In this document: in pieces, positions 1 to 12,083 of the stretch
Position numbering within the stretch: the stretch's first letter is position 1
Layout: each line of letters begins with the position of its first letter
NCBI GenBank assembly: GCA_012064385.1
Contig: QRDG01000422.1
Location: 349,477-413,476 of the forward strand
From: Puccinellia tenuiflora
Lineage: Eukaryota > Streptophyta > Magnoliopsida > Poales > Poaceae
DNA: 64,000 bases
Direction: 5' to 3'
The notes under the pieces: generated by a model
What the model was told of the DNA's origin: nothing
The model's input: the letters and a program-made list of their open reading frames with translations, nothing else
The model's database searches: none
Translations under genes and position numbers: made by a program

Positions 1-869
1 CTCTTTGAGACCACACAATATCAAATAGTGTGTGATTACAATATCTTAGGACATATCAAACATCTTTGAAATATTCTAAACATTGTAATTTGTGATAACA
101 CTTCTCACAAGTCCACATACTAACATATAACTCAAATATTTTGTCTCTTTTGATCAAATAAAAAAGACTCAATTTTCTTGTTAACTTAATATCCTAAACT
201 CCAGAATTTTATTTGATCTCATCAAATATCATAACTCGAACAAATACATATATTTACTCATATCATTTACGATGGAGCGCACAAAATAATGACATTTAAC
301 ATTCGCTGAAAATACAACCAACACTTGTGTTTATTTCCGGCAACTCATGGCACTCTTCCAAAGGGTGGCATTTTAGTCATACTCCTTTCAATAAGGCGCA
401 TTGATAAAACATCAAAATGTTTATTCAATATTTAGCACGACTAAAACAATTGTCATTATTAAGTTTTGGATATCTTTAGTATGTCACATGTTTTATAAAT
501 TTTTAACTAATCATCATTTAGATTAAACTAAGGACAATAATCTCATAATCGAAACGTGATCACCAAAAAGAATTACTCATGAAAATAGAACAACCACTTG
601 TCTTTAACATGAATAACCGTCTCACAAACGGAGACACACTAATTTAAAGATCACACTCAATTCGATTACAAAAACTTATTCAAATCCTCTAATCATAAAA
701 CGATAAATGTAGAAGTAGAATGTCGTCAGCATCAAATCCTTGATTGCCATCATTCTGTGATATCCACTCAGTCCCTCCATGCACTTCTAAATGACAGGCC
801 CTGTTTTCATAAAACAACACAAGTATCAAATACTTAGCACACCACAAGTGTAAACGGGACACAAAACAT

Positions 870-1512
870 TTACAACTTGTATATCACTATATACCTTCTG
901 CATTGACAACTTCTTCTGCTATGGGTTCCACATTGACATGATGCAGCCCAGACACAACTCACAGGAAGTGATCGAATCCTTCCCATGACATAGTCCCTGA
1001 CATAATTCTTGAAGCTGTGGGGAAGCGAGCGCAGCACCCCATCTATCGCGAATTCATCCGTCATCAAGTAGTCCAAAATAAGCACTAGACGGTGATGAAT
1101 CTCATGCATCTTCCTCAGGTGTTTTTCCAAACGAGTGTTTTCTTCCATCTTGAGTGAAAGAAACTCAATTCAGATTCTCGAACCTCGCAATTCTGACTTG
1201 TGCTATGAACCTATTTTTCAGCTCATCAACAATCTCATTGGCACGCAAGTCTTCGAATTGACTACTCAGGTCAGAATTCATGCAGGTGCACATCAACCAC
1301 TCAACTTGTAAGTAAGTGGTTTCTTGGCGAAGCCATTCTATGTACTCTTCCTCAGTTACAGAAACGTTAGGTTTATCTCCTATTGGTTCTTCTAGCATGT
1401 CAAGCAAGCCATTGGCGTGTAGGACTTCACACAAAAACAGGTACCACTCGATAAAGTTTGACCCATCTAGACGCAGCTCCTCGGCCATGAAAAGACGACC
1501 ATAGTCGGCCAT
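870..1512 (-). pseudogene. Copia gag remnant (UBN2-like), frameshifted
   Basis: The minus strand encodes a gag fragment in two frames. The first part (1512-1165, 115 residues) begins MADYGRLFMAEELRLDGSNF and carries the typical gag pattern with WYLFL and LLDMLEEPIG. A stop and frame change near 1165 separate it from the second part (1148-870), which contains KMHEIHHRL, DYLMTDEFAID and LRSLPHSFKNYV, the usual downstream part of the same domain. A third frame near 890-930 still reads VEPIAEEVVNAEG, so there is more than one shift. Gag would form the retrotransposon particle; this copy cannot make an intact product. Confidence 0.75.
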
Positions 1513-2748
1513 GATCTACAAGGATTTTTGCAATGACATCTTAGGAATTTTGTTTATGATAATTTTAGTTCATCTTAATCAAAATTACTACATGAACTCT
1601 CGCTAAACTTAATATCTCTCTGGTTGTTTAGTGACACACGATCCAAATTCACTACACCACAACCGATCATCACGTGAGATGATGTAGCTTCAAAGGTGAA
1701 CATCACCATGTTGATCATATCGTCCATATGACTCGTGTTTAACCTTTCGGTTCTTGTGTTCCGAGGCCATGTCTGTACATGCTAGGCTCGTCAAGGAAAC
1801 CATAGTATTTCCACGTGTGTAAATCTGGCTTACACCCGTTGTATGCGAACGTAGAGTCTATCACACCCGATCATCACGTGGTGCTTCAAAACGACGAACT
1901 TTTACAACGGTGCATACTAGGGGAGAACACTTTATTATCTTGATATTAACGTGAGAGATCACTTTATCATGCTACCGTCGCGATCACATCTAAGCAAGCA
2001 ATAAGGTGCATAAAAGGATTAACATCACATGCAATTTAAAATGTGATATGATATGGCCTTTTCTTCTTGTGCCTTTGATCTCCATCTCCAAAGCACCGGC
2101 ATGATCTCCATCATCACCGACATTGTGGCGCCTCCTCCATGGTTGCGATCACCAACTATTGCAACTACAACTATTGCTACTCTTAGCGATAAACAAAGCA
2201 ATTAAATGGTGATTCAATGACACGCAGGTCACATAAAATAATAGACAACCATATGGCTCTTGCCGGTTGCCGTACTCATCGACATGCAAGTCGTGAAAGA
2301 TTACAAACATGATCATTGCATATATTATCACAAATCACACATTGGCCATACCACATCACAAACCCTGCAAAAACAAGTTAGACGTCCTCTACTTGTTTAT
2401 GCAATTTTTACGTGGCTTGGGTCAAAGAGATAGAACCGTTCTAATCTACGCATAAACCACACGTTGATATAGAAGTTGCTTATTTACTCATCCTTTTTAA
2501 AGGTCTTCCATTGCAAATCGCATCTCACCATAGCCAGAGAAACAGACACCCGCCGGCCACTTATGCAATACAAGTTGCATGTCAATCGTGGAACCGGTCT
2601 CTCGTGCGTGGACGAGTAAAGTTGGTCCGGGCCGCTTCAATCCAACAATCCAATAAGATACAAAATACACGCGAGAAGGTAGCAACAAATACATCAATGC
2701 CCACAACTCCTTGTGTTCTAATCACACCAATATCTACGAATAGATCTA

Positions 2749-2761
2749 GGCTCTGATACCA
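2749..2761 (-). other. Primer-binding site (initiator Met-tRNA type)
   Basis: The minus strand reads TGGTATCAGAGCC one base inside the LTR end. This complements the 3' end of plant initiator methionine tRNA, the usual primer for minus-strand synthesis in plant Copia elements. It fixes the element's orientation as minus. Confidence 0.9.
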
Positions 2762-2762
2762 C

Positions 2763-4517
2763 TGAAGGGGTTCGTTGCATAGAAAATAAAATTTTTCCTA
2801 CGAAACAAGCGGAAGAAACCCAACGGATCTAGATCTATTAGACGAAGGTAGGGAAGTGGAGATCCAATCTCTTACCCTTGAAGATCGAACAAACGCATTT
2901 TGTCAGTGCAGGGGTTGGTCTGTCGATCCCCGCAACTAGACTCATCTAGTCGCGAGGAGATGTATTATCCTCGAGATCCAATCCGATGAAGCGCCGCAAG
3001 AGCAGCACCTCCGCGGTATCCACACGTACAGCTTGATGAAGACTTCCTCTCCTTGATCCCGCAAGCAAGGAGGAAATGGCTCGTGAGATCCCAGCAGCAC
3101 GACGGCGTGGTGGTGGATATGGTGGAGAAATTCCTGCAGGGCTTCGCCAAGCGACTGCAGGAGAGAGGAGGGAGGTGGGAGAGGGAGGACGGCGGCTAGG
3201 GTTTCGGGTGGGGTGCACCCCAGCCCTCTCTCCTCATTATATTCATGGGGGGGGGCAGCCCTTGCCCCTCCCCAGGTCCTAGGAGCGGCCTAGGGGGGAA
3301 ACTTGCCCCCCAAGGCGCCTCCTTCCTTATAGGGTTAGGGTTTCCCTTGGGCCAGCCACATGGGCCTTTAGGGAGGGGTGCGGCCAGCCCAAGTGGGCTG
3401 CTGCACCTCCCCTCGGTCCATGTGGGCCCTTCCAGGTTCTGGGCCCCAAGGTGGGGCCCTACGGAACCTTCCGGAACCTTCTAGAATCTTCCGGTACCCT
3501 GCCGGAATTTTTCCGAACTTTTCCGGACCCTGGAAACCACTTTCCTTATATGAAACTTTATCTCCGGACTCTTCCGGAGCTCCTCGTGATGTCTAGGATC
3601 TCATCCGAGACTCCGAATCAATATTCATTCACACCATCAAATATCTCAATCCCTAGCTACATCAGAGCCTTAAGTGTGTGACCCTACGGGTTCGAGAATA
3701 TGCAGACATGATTCGATCAATAATAAATAGCGTGACCGGGATGCCATATTGACTCCTACATATTCAACAAGTTCCTTATCGATTGAACCACGATGCCGGA
3801 GATTCTTAATCTCGTATACGATTCCCTTTGTCTCACCGATATTTAACTTGCCCGATATTCGATCGTCGATATCTCCATATCTAGCTTCATCTCTTTACTT
3901 GGCAAGTTCTCTTTAATCGTCCATAATATAGGATCTCCGTGATTAACACTTAATCACATGGTTGCAACCTTTCTGATGCTATATTACCAAAAGGGCCCAG
4001 AGATATCTTTTCCGTCACAAGGAAGGACAAATCCCACTCTTGATTCATGTAACCCAACAAATACCATCGGAGATACCTGAAGGCCAACTTTATAATCACC
4101 CAGTTACGAAGTGACGTTTGATGTCCACAAAGTATTCCTCCGGTAAACGGGAGTGACATAATCTCATGGTCTAAGGAAACTATACTTGGCATATATTAAA
4201 AGCGTTGGCAATAAAACTGTGTGACACGATCAATTGCAACTCTTTATTATCGGGTCTTGTCCATCACATCATTACTCCTAATGATATGACTCCGTTATCA
4301 AGTGACTATAACAAGTCCATGGTTAGGAAACTCTAACCATCTCTTGACTAACGAACTAGTCCAGTAGAGGCTTACTAGGGACACCTGGTTGTTTATATTC
4401 CACACATGTATTATGTTTCCGGTTAATACAATTATAGCATGGAGAATAAACTATTATCATAAACATGAATATGCTAATCAACCATTTTATTATTGCCTCT
4501 AGGGCATATTGCCAACA
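2763..4517 (-). repeat. 5' LTR of the Copia element
   Basis: This is a 1755-bp long terminal repeat bounded by TG and CA on the minus strand. The primer-binding site follows directly at its inner end. The outer end, with the motif agggcatattgccaaca in plus orientation, is the typical start of BARE1/Angela/WIS LTRs. The plus-strand 5-mer next to the outer end is taatt, but the partner duplication cannot be seen. Short open frames inside it, for example around 2946-3681, are not genes. Confidence 0.85.
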
Positions 4518-4696
4518 TAATTTGGCTGGGTGCATTCTGCGTGTCTTGAATGATCGTGATATTGAGTTGTTGCAGATTTGATATCTTTTTCATATTAATA
4601 TGTTGCCTTCATCGAATAAAATGAATAATCAGGTAGGAATTACAGTGACCCTGCTTTAAATAATGCAACTTTCTGGCAACGACAAAAACTGCTAAT

Positions 4697-6238
4697 TGAT
4701 ACGTCTCCGACGTATCTATAATTTTTGATGTTCCATGCTTGATTATATATCAGTGCCACATCTTTTTACAATGTTTTTATATCATTTTGGCATGATTTAT
4801 GGAACTAACCTATTAACAAGATGCCCAGTGCCACTTCCTGTTTTCTGCTGTCTTTTTGTTTCAGAAAAGTTGTTCTGGGAAGTTTCTCGGATTGCTCTCA
4901 TAATTTAAGGGAATTATTTCCAATATGAAACGAAGACGGAACCCAAAGGACAGCCGGAGGGGAGGCACAGGGCTCCAGACACCACTTGGCCGCGCCCCCC
5001 ACTTGGCCGCGCGTGGGCCCACCTGGGGCCCCTGTCCATTGCCTCACGTCGCCCCTTCGCCTATAAATTCTCCTCTAACCTAAAAATAGAGGAGGCATGA
5101 TCTCCAGAATACGTCCGAGGGCCGCCGCCATCTCAAACCCTAGTTCGGGAGGGTTCAGAAGCTCTTCCCGACACCCTGCCGGAGAGGGGAATCGACGCCG
5201 GAGGCATCTACACCACCATGCCTGCCTCCGGAGTGATGCGTGAGTAGTCCACCACGGGACTACGGGTCCATAGCAGTAGCTAGATGATTGTCTCTCCTCC
5301 TTGTGCTCCATTGTTTAGATCTTGTGAGCTGCCTATCATGATCAAGATCATCTATTTGTAACTACTACATGATTGTGTTTGCATGGATCCGATGAATTGT
5401 GGAAGTAATTACTTTTGTTCAGTTATGTGTTTCATCTATGATCTTGCATGCTCTCCGATGCTAGTGGTTGCTTTGGCCGAGTAATTGTTAGTGTTGTATG
5501 AGGGAGTATTTAGGTTCATGCCTCTCTTTGTCTGAGTTCGGTGACAGGAACGGTTAAGGCTAGAGATGTGCTGTTGCCACTAGGGAGAAAACATCGGTGT
5601 GATTTCTTCCGTGTTATCTACATTGATTACATTATGCACTTTGCTTATTGCGATGATCTGTTGCTTGCAACTTAATACTTTTGGTGACATGCTAGATAGA
5701 GATCCCAGAGTGGATTATTAGTCATAGATGCAGTTGGATGAGTGTCTATGTATTTTAACGTAATGCCCATATTAGATGAAGCGGTGAACTATATTGCTTT
5801 ATGATAGCCTTGTTGTGCACCTAAAATTCTGTCAATTGCCATGCTGTAATTTGTTTACCCGTCATGTATATCTTTTGGAGAGACACCTCTAGTGAACTGT
5901 GGACCCCGGTCCTATTTTCCTACATTGCTTACAACCGTTTTCATAGCTTTTCGTCATCATTTGCTCGCTGGTCATATTTCATCCTCATCATATTTTACAT
6001 CCACACATTTAATTCTTTGTGTTTGGCAAGCCGAAGAGATTGACAACCTCTCTGTTTTGTTGGGGCAAAGTAGTTTGTTGGTGATTGTGTGCAGGTCCAC
6101 GTCAATAATCGAGAAACAACGCTATTGACACCTTGCTAAGTGTTATCCAAGTCCTACTGGTTCGACAACCTTGGTTTTGAAATCAAGGGAAAACTTCCGC
6201 TATGCTGCTTCATACCTTCCTTTTGGGGTTTCCCAACA
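4697..6238 (+). mobile_element. Solo LTR, Gypsy-like
   Basis: This is a 1542-bp segment bounded by TG and CA with no internal region. It opens with a perfect 8-bp inverted repeat, gatacgtc-tcc-gacgtatc, a start I recall from abundant Triticeae LTRs. It ends in ggggtttcccaaca. A TATA-like ctataaat at 5061-5068 follows a GC-rich stretch and fits a U3/R boundary, giving plus orientation. The flanking 5-mers ctaat and gcaat match at only three of five positions, so the target duplication is decayed or misjudged. It lies downstream of the kinase gene. The family name is not certain. Confidence 0.75.
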
Positions 6239-6576
6239 GCAATCAGCACTAATCAGTTATATAATACTACGAAATTAACACAAGAACTCTAATCAACACC
6301 CCTTTCAGAGATTAAAACATCAAAGGACACGAACTGTCTGAAAACTACACAATTCCATTGAAAGAAAATCAGAGGAAGAAGAAGAAATATAAATACAGCT
6401 CTATGTCTTCTCGCCTCTTCTACCAAATAACAAAAAACCATGATAAGCATAAAAAACAACCATACATGGTAATTCACAACAATGCAGAGCCTGTACAACT
6501 TATCATAAACAACAGCTGCTAGACTCTACAAAACAATCATGTCATCAAATAGGAGACATGCAATCAATCTTCATCT

Positions 6577-9296
6577 TCACGACGTAAATAGTTGGCTCCC
6601 AAGGGTGATGATGGAGGTTCCGTCACCCATAATCGTCGTTAGAGACATTTCCGTCTCGAGAATCCGGTCTAGTTCGGCCGCAACCAGCCTCATCTTCGGC
6701 CGCCTTCTGGAGGATGGGTTCAGGCACTGAAAAGTAAGGCCAACAAATTCTTTCATACCTTCTGATGTGAAGCCGCCACCTAACCTTGGGTCGATCAGTT
6801 CATTTGAACTGAACTGTGCTTCCAGCTTTCAAAAAGACAAGAAAATGCCTGTCAGTGGGATGTTAGGACATTCAATCTGATGGTGCACAATCAACTTCAC
6901 TTCTATTTTCTAAAACTGTTGATGACTTTTCTGTTGAAGATACAACTCAATCAAGGTAGGAAAATAGCACATCATATGTCAAGGTCTACAGTCTAATATT
7001 TAACAAAAAAACAAAGAAGAATTTAAGCAATCATACTGAAATCGAGACATATGTTTCATAGCAAAAATAGGGAAAATGTTTCAACACAGATATTCTCCAG
7101 CTGTTGCCCTGTTGGCGAAATCTACGCTCCATTGCCCTAGAAGTTGCATTACCAAGGCAACATAGTTAGCATTCTGCCAATGTGCACATAGACAACCTGA
7201 TCATAGGATAGTCACAAAGATTCTATTCCTTTCCTAACAAAAAAGTAGCAGAAACTTCACATGATTCCTCAAAAATGATTGATACAGTCTGACGACTTGC
7301 CGAAGATTTTCTTGAAATAAATAGTAAAGTTCATAGCATTCTTTCTAGGCAGCTTACAGGCACAGCTACATGTCAAAGTCAAAGGTAATTACCCAGTGGG
7401 CCAGAGATTCTCTGGATTCTTGAGGTGCCAAGCTAGCAGCTTCTCTGCCAGTAATTAGCTCCAAAAGGAACACTCCAAAGCTGTACACGTCGCTGCTTTC
7501 AGAGAACTGTGCCACCGAGTGTGCCCTAAGAACCAACATGGACAGCGAGTGAGTTATGAGTCACAAAGGATTATTATAGAGAGAAGTACACAAATCATCC
7601 CACAATTACAAGACATAATAACAATACAAGCTGATAACGGTTTTCCTACAAAAGAAACTGATGATAAATTTCGTATATAAGCTTTTCGAAGATATCAATC
7701 TCCAACAAAGACATCGCTGTCAAGATATTTCTTGTTTTGCTTAAAAAATAGAAGATAAAAGGATATGCACTTGGGCTTACTCAGGATCTTGGTAGACACT
7801 GCTACTAAACCCATGTGATGATCCGACATCTTCGTATCCTCGAAGTAACCTAACAAGTCCAGCATCAGCCACCTTTGCAATGAAATTTTCATCGACCAGT
7901 ACATTGCTCGTCTTGAAGTTCTTGTGGATCAAAGGAGGCATAAGACAATGCAGATGATTCAGACCTGCAAGTAAACCAGCAATTATACTTACTATTTTCT
8001 AAATTCATAAAAGCAATGGGCGATAACTCCCAGTTGTACTACCTTTAGCTGCACCAATGGCTATTGCGAGCCTTTGTTTGAACTCAAGCCGTGTCATGGA
8101 GCCTTTTCCTGAATCTGGTAAAAGGTGCAAGGCTTCAGAAAGAATAGTCAGGGAAGAAAGCCACAATCTAATTTCTACTGAGAACTAGATATTACCATAC
8201 AGATGGCTACAGACATTGCCATTGGGCGAGTATTCAAACACTAGCATTTGTAGACCCCCTTCCTGGCAATAACCTATGAGAGTTACAATATTCCGATGAA
8301 ATATCTCTGAAAGCCTCCTAACCTGCATAATGCAAGGTGACCAAAGAAGTTAAGAATGCCGATTTATTAGGCTGCAACAAATGCATTTATGTAGCTGTCC
8401 CTGTCTAATTCATGAACTTTGTTTTGATAGCAAACAACAATAATTGACAAGAGACAGACCTTCCTAACTTACCCCACAAACAAGTCACTTGACTAAAATG
8501 TTCAGTATCTGACCATAAATACGGCACAATTTAGGTGAAGCCGTAACTGTTGAATCCAAAAAATAATGGAGTACAAGACATGCTGAATTCCCAAGTTAGG
8601 ATCACAGGGAACACCAAAACCAGAATCTTTTGAACACAATGACGAAACAGTCGAAGACATAAAATTCAGAGGATCAAATTTACTCTGGCCACAAGCATGG
8701 CAAAACCGAGCTAGTAGTAAACTGTAGTGCATCCTGAAATGTTTCCAATCAACACATTGTCCCTGCTTTTGCAATTGCATCCACATTGTTTACCTCGTCA
8801 GCAAACTCCTGCCGTGGTGCTCCCATGCGCTTCTTGATGGCGACGACTGAACCATCAAGAAGCAACCCCTTGTAGACCACGCCGAAGCTCCCGGCGCCGA
8901 CCAGGTTGGCGTCGCTGAAGTTGTTGGTCGCCAGTGCCAGCTCCTCCAGAGAGAATTGCCTGGCGCCCTGATGCTCCGGTGCCGAGGAGCTTCGGCCGCC
9001 CTTGCCCCACTCCACTGATGCCACCAGCAACACACGCATCGCATCAGCATAACTGAAAAAAATGCTAATGAAAGCAGCGGCATTGCTATCCTAACCATGG
9101 GCATGATGCAAGGAGGAGCAGCAAAGACAATTCACCTACCTAAGGTGGAAGGGTCGGAGGAGCCGGTCTCAGAGGTTCGGTTACGCCGTGCCCTGAGGCG
9201 CGCCCGACACCAGAGCGCGATCGCCACGGCCAGCAGGATGAGCATGGCGGCGCCACCGGCGGCAATGCCGGCTACGACGGCGATCGGCAGTGACAT
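6577..9296 (-). CDS. Membrane-anchored receptor-like kinase with degenerate catalytic motifs (probable pseudokinase)
   Basis: Seven exons join in frame: 9140-9296, 8794-9014, 8196-8322, 8043-8114, 7781-7964, 7393-7525 and 6577-6825. They give 380 residues. The start at 9296 has an in-frame stop just upstream. Residues about 3-31 form one hydrophobic membrane segment ending in WCRARLRARR; there is no signal peptide or ectodomain. The kinase domain has an intact glycine loop GAGSFGVVYKG and the VAIKK lysine, but the catalytic loop reads HKNFKTSN instead of HRD and the metal-binding motif reads DAG instead of DFG. Later subdomains are present (SSDVYSFGVFLLELITGR). It probably signals by binding rather than phosphorylation, by analogy with other atypical receptor-like kinases; that role is inferred. 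Introns are small and GT-AG. Confidence 0.9.
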
Positions 9297-10422
9297 CCGG
9301 GTGCCCGTGACATCGAATCAGCCAAGTCGTGGAGGGGGGATTCTCGTTTCCTTCCTTTCTTCTCTCAGAGTAAGCAGCAGGAAGCTGACGGAAGCAAAGC
9401 AAAGCAGCCCTCCCAAATCTAACCCCCGAGCAAATACTGGACCTCACCTACTACTACCCCCAAATCGGTGGGTGGTGTAGCTCCGGCGCTCATGAATGCA
9501 GCCGCGATCTTTCTCCAAATTGGGGCCTCAATTGGGCAATGCAGGACCAAGACTCCCAAATATATGAGCCCGTCTGCCTAGGCTGTAGGAGTAGGACCAA
9601 GAAGCACTTGAACTTGCAAGAAGAGAGTGGACCGGTGGTGGCGATCAATAATCAATCAAGAACAGGGAGCGAGAAGGGGGCTGGAGGAAGAGGATGATGG
9701 ATGGGGGGCTGTGGTGTGTGCTGGAGGCGAGGCAACCCAACCCCTGCGCACATGGAAAATCGTTGGATCCCTCCCTCCCTCCCTGCGGCGGCCGCCCTTT
9801 TGTCAAAGGAGAGGGGACGGCGCCATGGGCAGGCTGCCCCCCACCCCCAGCCCCACCCCATGTGTGTGCGCGGGTGTCGGGGGGCGTGTGCTGTGCGTGA
9901 CTCTCTCTCTGTAGGGCCCGGCCGCCGCGCTGGAGCCGGAGGTCTCTACATGAGCTTGCGTTGGAATCTTTCTTTCACCGTCCTCTGCTTGCGCTCTGCT
10001 CTCTCCAGCTACTACTGTAGCACATGACATGGCCATGCTGCTTGCGTAGTACGACGTAGTGCTGATGTCCTCGCCATTTCGACGAGAAGAAGCTCTGGAG
10101 AGAGGGAGGGAATCTGGTCTGGAGATGGAATGGGAACAAAAAGGGTAAAAGGAGAGAGAGTGACGATGGTGCGGTGGTTGGTTCCCACTTTCTAGTACAG
10201 CCAGGGAAAGGAGGGGAATCAATCTGCTTGCTCCGGTGGAGGAGGCCATGGCCATCTCTCTCGTCTGTCGTCTCATCCATCCGCACTCCTTTCGTTTTCA
10301 CCGGGCGAGTGACCAAGCTAGTGTCCTTTCTCGCTCCTCTTTGCGGGTACAACGGACCCCATTGTTCCATGCTTTACAGGATCCTCTGCGATATGGTAGA
10401 ATGCTGCCAGCAAGCAAGTGTA
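9297..10422. other. Upstream region of the receptor-like kinase gene
   Basis: About 1.1 kb lies between the kinase start codon and the retroposed segment. It holds CT/GA-rich stretches near 9650-9920 and 10080-10180, as often seen in plant promoters and leaders. Several open frames cross it on both strands, but none has recognisable protein similarity or splice support. I see no gene. Confidence 0.5.
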
Positions 10423-10434
10423 TCTTTTGATTTT

Positions 10435-11252
10435 TTTTTTTGACGATGTACGCCCGCCCGCAGGCATACATTACTTGTATGCATAATAATAGTGAGGATA
10501 CAGATTTGCTACGCATACAAGTAACATAAAACTAGGAGGATACATACGGGTATACTGCAGCAAACCGTCCTCACCGCAACTATCGAGCACCCAATTCCTT
10601 CGTCGTCGTCGGAGAAGAAGAGCACCAACAGTTGGTCCACATCTTGACGCTAAAGAAACCCCTTGCCAGGAGGCGATAACGAGCCGCGATAGCCACCAGC
10701 CACGTAAGACTGGATCTAGTCCGATAAGAAACATCGGCCGGAGGAGCCCTCCAAACCTCTTCAACGCCGGATCCGAGGCCAATGCCACTCCGCCCATCAT
10801 CGGGCGGCTGGATCCTCCACCGTCTTCCGCATAGCCGCCACAGTCAACACCGCTATACTCGAAGAACAACCAATACCCGGCGCCACGCCAAGGCGCAGTG
10901 CCGGATCCAAGTCGCTCCAACAGCTTGGACTCCACAAGCCTCTCGTCGGCGCCAGCAACACCTCCGATGAGTAGCAGCATGGACTGGGAGACCATTATTC
11001 CTCCTAGTACCATTAGCATCCGCCCCACAATGACGCCAATGGAGGAAACTCGAAAAACTTAGCACTAAAACACACGTACAGCCGTGAACCGGGGCTCCCC
11101 TCCCCCTCGCGATGCCAAGACGGCAATCGGAGGAGAAGGGGAGTGGCAGTCTCGCCGACGTACGACCAAAAACTGGGGAACCGCCCTTCCGCCTCCATGC
11201 CTTGGGAGAGAGATGGAGGGAACCGTCTTATGGGCTCAAAACAGAGTGTCAT
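10435..11252 (-). mobile_element. Retroposed segment with poly(A) end and 12-bp target duplication (LINE- or SINE-like)
   Basis: The plus strand has an 11-base T run (10431-10441) at the left edge, equal to a poly(A) tail on the minus strand. The motif tcttttgatttt occurs on both sides (10423-10434 and 11253-11264), a 12-bp duplication of the kind left by target-primed reverse transcription. Just inside the tail, near 10471-10528, arms ttacttgtatgc and gcatacaagtaa form a perfect 12-bp hairpin. The body has a 185-codon minus-strand frame (10471-11028) with no recognised domain. I see no reverse transcriptase, so it is a truncated LINE tail, a SINE-like element or a retrocopy. Confidence 0.65.
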
Positions 11253-11264
11253 TCTTTTGATTTT

Positions 11265-12083
11265 CATATGAATTTCAGAGGATTCTAAGGTTGCCCCACT
11301 ATTGATTAGACTTAGCTTGTATGAATTGTTATTGGTTTGATACAAATAATGACAATCATTTTAGTATGTTAAGGATATATATGTTAAGGATACAGATGTA
11401 TCGGCAATTCATTTTAGAGTTACTTAATACCATATCTCTATCCCGTGAAATTTTTGAGCCGAAAGATGGATGCATATGCTATGTTTCATTTTGCTAAATG
11501 ATATCAATTAAATCGTGTGTCAATTCCATATCTATGTTGTCTATCAGATTGGCCATAAGGAAAAAATGACCCTTATAGAGTTCCATATACATAGTGGAAC
11601 CTATCCACAAGGGTATTGTCCAAAAAATTAAAATATTAATATCTAGTACAGATAGCAATAGAAAAAGAATTTAAATCACAACAATGTGAGGTGGCAGCTC
11701 TTACACGTGGTTCCCTTAGCTTACGGACAAGTTTAGTTAGATACATTATGGTGCAATGAACTGGTTTATGGTGTAGTACATGGGTCTCATTTTAAAGATA
11801 GATTTTGCCATATACATAGTTAATGCTCTATGCCATAGATATATATTTTTCTCTTTTGAAAGCTTTGGAATCAAAAGGAATGGCACCACCAAAATTCTCT
11901 AAACATTAATTTCATGGGATCTCTACTAATATTTCCTCTATTTCACTATATAATTATTTTAGCAAGCTATTTTAGCTTGCTAAAAAGGATTATATTATGG
12001 AAACTAGACATGCTGAAAATTTTCTTTTCTAATTTCCATGCATCTTCTCTCTCTTCAAATTATTGCATAATTCCCGTGAAGTA
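11265..12083. other. AT-rich intergenic stretch without a recognised gene
   Basis: About 820 bases of AT-rich sequence lie between the retroposed segment and the large LTR element. No frame longer than 70 codons and no terminal-repeat pair were seen. Confidence 0.5.

Larger units (their letters stand above)
1..4517 (-). mobile_element. BARE1/Angela/WIS-type Copia retrotransposon, 5' part, cut by window edge
   Basis: Read on the minus strand, this is an LTR (4517 down to 2763), a primer-binding site, a leader of about 1.2 kb and a broken gag. The LTR opens TGTTGGCAATATGCCC and its last bases are CCCCTTCA, both typical of the BARE1/Angela/WIS group that is abundant in Triticeae. Coding similarity stops near position 870. 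From 1 to about 780 the sequence is AT-rich and I see no pol domain, so the copy is either decayed or non-autonomous. The 3' LTR and the left target duplication lie outside the window. The superfamily is secure; the exact family name is not. Confidence 0.85.

Noticed and set aside
4692..6243. Exact target duplication of the solo LTR
   Set aside because: The flanking 5-mers ctaat and gcaat match at only three of five positions, so no duplication is claimed.
10471..11028. 185-codon minus-strand frame
   Set aside because: It lies inside a retroposed segment and shows no recognised domain, so it was noted in the element entry rather than called as a gene.
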